Below, in pieces: positions 13,436-13,763 of a DNA stretch of 13,763 bases (positions are counted from its first letter, which is position 1; each line of letters opens with the position of its first letter). The stretch comes from GCA-003244245 sp036494005. Lineage in GTDB: Bacteria; Actinomycetota; Actinomycetes; Mycobacteriales; Pseudonocardiaceae. The stretch spans positions 1 to 13,763 of the forward strand of contig DASXOV010000146.1 of the NCBI GenBank assembly GCA_036494005.1, read 5' to 3'. Made by a program: the position numbers and the translations under genes. The notes under the pieces were generated by a model. That model was not told where the DNA came from, ran no database searches, and saw only the letters and a list, made by a program, of their open reading frames with translations.

Positions 13436-13451
13436 CCGCCGATGACGGCGG
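13436..13451 (+). terminator. GC-rich hairpin after mycoredoxin
   Basis: CCGCCG (13436-13441) and CGGCGG (13446-13451) pair around the loop ATGA, starting 14 bases after the mrx1 stop. There is no T-run, so it would be a non-canonical actinobacterial terminator. A short hairpin of this composition can also arise by chance. Confidence 0.4.
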
Positions 13452-13463
13452 CGCACACGGCGA

Positions 13464-13532
13464 TAACCTGCCCGCGTGACTGCCGCGCGAGCAGATTCGT
13501 CGGATACGGGAGACCGTCCGTCCCTACCCCGC
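13464..13532 (+). other. Leaderless-like promoter and very short reading frame
   Basis: TAACCT (13464-13469) lies six bases before a GTG at 13476, the same geometry as three other starts in this window. The frame from that GTG reads only 19 residues (VTAARADSSDTGDRPSLPR) to a TGA at 13533-13535. It may be a short leader peptide, the 5' end of a truncated gene, or chance. Confidence 0.3.
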
Positions 13533-13763
13533 TGACCCGAGGCAGAAGTAGGGGCGCCCAACCCTTCGCTGACGGGCGGCTTCGGCGTCTCGTGGGGGCC
13601 AGGAGCTCAATCTTGGCTGTAACACACTTGGCAGTGGAAACGCTTCAATGGGCTCCTCGGAGTCAATCGCGCAGCAGCCTTCTTGCGGTGCGGCGACATC
13701 TTCGCCGCCCGATCAGAACTCACGGACGTACTCAACGGATGCAGTGACAACGAGGCACTTCTG
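13533..13763. other. Unassigned right-end region; possible gene remnant
   Basis: No convincing gene was found after mrx1, so 13422-13763 (342 bases) lacks an assigned coding region apart from the hairpin and short frame listed separately. The stretch 13600-13763 is visibly less GC-rich than the rest. The plus frame that follows the TAA at 13620-13622 stays open to the edge and reads protein-like (for example RFNGLLGVNRAAAFLRCGDI), but has no start codon. It is in phase with the 19-codon frame at 13476, separated from it by a TGA and a TAA, so a broken gene is possible. On the minus strand a frame ending SPLKRFHCQVCYSQD is also open from the edge. The data do not choose between these. Confidence 0.3.

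Overview
The window is a very GC-rich stretch of actinomycete chromosome. Genus-level placement is inference. The uvrD2 and mycoredoxin genes at the two ends, the EphD-type hydrolase/dehydrogenase fusion, the DUF574-type methyltransferase and repeated leaderless GTG starts fit a mycolic-acid-type actinomycete (Nocardia/Mycobacterium relatives) or a Pseudonocardia relative. No rRNA, tRNA, CRISPR array, insertion sequence or phage gene is visible.

Layout, left to right. (1) 1-215, minus: 5' end of uvrD2, with its Walker A motif. (2) 321-1574: a ProP-like MFS transporter that has lost about 55-60 internal residues. (3) 1584-2901: a tightly coupled trio of PadR regulator, unknown 208-aa protein and small two-helix membrane protein. 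(4) 2970-4700: an epoxide-hydrolase/short-chain-dehydrogenase fusion resembling mycobacterial EphD. (5) 4701-4900: a promoter region with two tandem 14-bp palindromes. (6) 4901-8729: three translationally coupled genes for a class II diterpene cyclase (DSDD motif, resembling M. tuberculosis Rv3377c), a cytochrome P450 and a UbiA-type membrane prenyltransferase. (7) 8740-9582, minus: a SAM-dependent methyltransferase, convergent with the UbiA gene. (8) 9685-13130: two cyclic-di-GMP-type genes, a double HD-GYP-like protein with a C-terminal LuxR helix-turn-helix and a PAS-GGDEF-(degenerate EAL) protein. (9) 13167-13421: mycoredoxin-1, followed by about 340 bases without a convincing gene.

The centrepiece is the cyclase-P450-UbiA operon. 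The cyclase should convert geranylgeranyl diphosphate to a bicyclic diterpenyl diphosphate. No canonical class I terpene synthase and no Rv3378c-like transferase is present, so the UbiA protein is the best candidate for the step that consumes that diphosphate, either as a membrane transferase onto an acceptor or as a UbiA-type class I synthase. The P450 would then oxidise the product. The EphD-like fusion and the methyltransferase are possible tailoring enzymes, but this is inferred from position only. No geranylgeranyl diphosphate synthase gene is in the window.

In M. tuberculosis uvrD2 (Rv3198c) and the mycoredoxin gene (Rv3198A) are immediate divergent neighbours. Here about 13 kb of accessory genes lies between them, which suggests a lineage-specific insertion.
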